Of a DNA stretch of 55,747 nt, positions 55,582 through 55,747 are shown in pieces; position 1 is the stretch's first letter, and each line of letters opens with the position of its first letter. The notes under the pieces are model-generated. The model ran no database searches. It was not told the DNA's origin and was given only the letters and a program-made list of their open reading frames with translations. The stretch is from Tieghemiomyces parasiticus (lineage: Eukaryota; Kickxellomycota; Dimargaritomycetes; Dimargaritales; Dimargaritaceae), in assembly GCA_027575765.1 (NCBI GenBank), contig JANBPT010000213.1, positions 1-55,747 of the forward strand, read 5' to 3'. The position numbers and the translations under genes are program-made.

Positions 55582-55747
55582 ACCTCCATCCATGGTCTGG
55601 CTGATATGATCACAGCATTCACAGGCAACCCCCAAGGGCCCACCTGGAAGAGTTGGCTGTCCTGCACCAATGATGCCATCAATGCATGCTATCCATTCTT
55701 GGAGCCTGCCATGCATTTCTACATTGTCTGGGGCCTCCTTGACCCCA
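55513..55747 (+). CDS. partial open frame, probable transposon protein
   Basis: An open frame from an ATG at 55513 (open from 55483) runs to the window edge, 78 codons without a stop. It reads MVLKIIDLDITLRQSN, then SIHGLADMITAFTGNPQGP and ACYPFLEPAMHFYIVWGLLD. The start is duplicated in the inverted arm at 54.6 kb, which supports a repeated coding element. The opposite strand also has a 93-codon open frame here, so the coding strand is not certain. No family is recognised. Confidence 0.4.
   Translation, partial: MVLKIIDLDITLRQSNVVVPNHHTSIHGLADMITAFTGNPQGPTWKSWLSCTNDAINACYPFLEPAMHFYIVWGLLDP

Larger units (their letters stand above)
54390..55747. other. CpG-free repeat DNA right of mariner
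   Basis: I find no CpG dinucleotide from 54385 to the end of the window. The stretch contains a pair of inverted arms and several short open frames on both strands that read like worn transposon coding sequence. No known domain is recognised. Confidence 0.6.

Noticed and set aside
1..55747. CRISPR arrays, bacterial operons, rRNA or organelle genes
   Set aside because: No regularly spaced repeats, no rRNA signatures, and all genes have eukaryotic introns and standard nuclear code.

Overview
The window is nuclear DNA of a fungus. Genes are well spaced and split by one or two GT-AG introns of about 125-330 bp, most with GTAAGT-like donors. They have AATAAA-type poly(A) signals and encode typical eukaryotic housekeeping proteins. 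The combination of SCAI, CHERP-like, UPF0652/DUF2009 and STIL-like proteins points to an early-diverging lineage (perhaps Zoopagomycota/Kickxellomycotina). That placement is inference.

Layout. 2.1-4.7 kb: an NHX/NHE-type Na+/H+ exchanger. 6.2-23.6 kb: a same-strand tandem family of four intact alpha/beta hydrolases resembling yeast peroxisomal lipase Lpx1, with decayed copies between them and one small secreted repeat protein (13.8 kb). The four paralogs share both intron positions and the GxSxG elbow but end in different C-terminal tripeptides (SRL, SLI, AQL, AKL), so only the first and last carry a canonical peroxisomal PTS1. 23.9-24.4 kb: a small secreted protein on the minus strand. 25.8-48.2 kb: a housekeeping block holding an unrecognised coiled-coil protein, a B-box + DUF2009 protein (minus), a CHERP-like G-patch protein, a large protein resembling the N-terminus of the centriole factor STIL, ethanolamine kinase, a secreted 2H-phosphoesterase-like protein (minus), SCAI, a secreted Gly-rich protein, and a HAD (CECR5/HDHD5-like) hydrolase. 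51.9 kb: a 66-residue secreted cationic peptide gene.

From about 52.4 kb to the end the DNA changes character: CpG almost disappears (none that I can find in 54,385-55,747). This stretch holds an apparently intact 1.3-kb mariner element with 26-bp inverted ends and flanking TA, a 131-134 bp inverted repeat, and an open frame that runs off the window. It looks like a repeat island in which old elements have lost CpG, with a younger mariner inserted.

Most interesting items: the peroxisomal-lipase-like array with differing targeting tails and its fossil copies; the STIL-like protein in a fungus; and the abrupt CpG-free repeat island with a mariner that still has an open transposase. Exon boundaries were chosen by reading splice signals and frame continuity by eye. 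Family names come from motif recognition without database searches.
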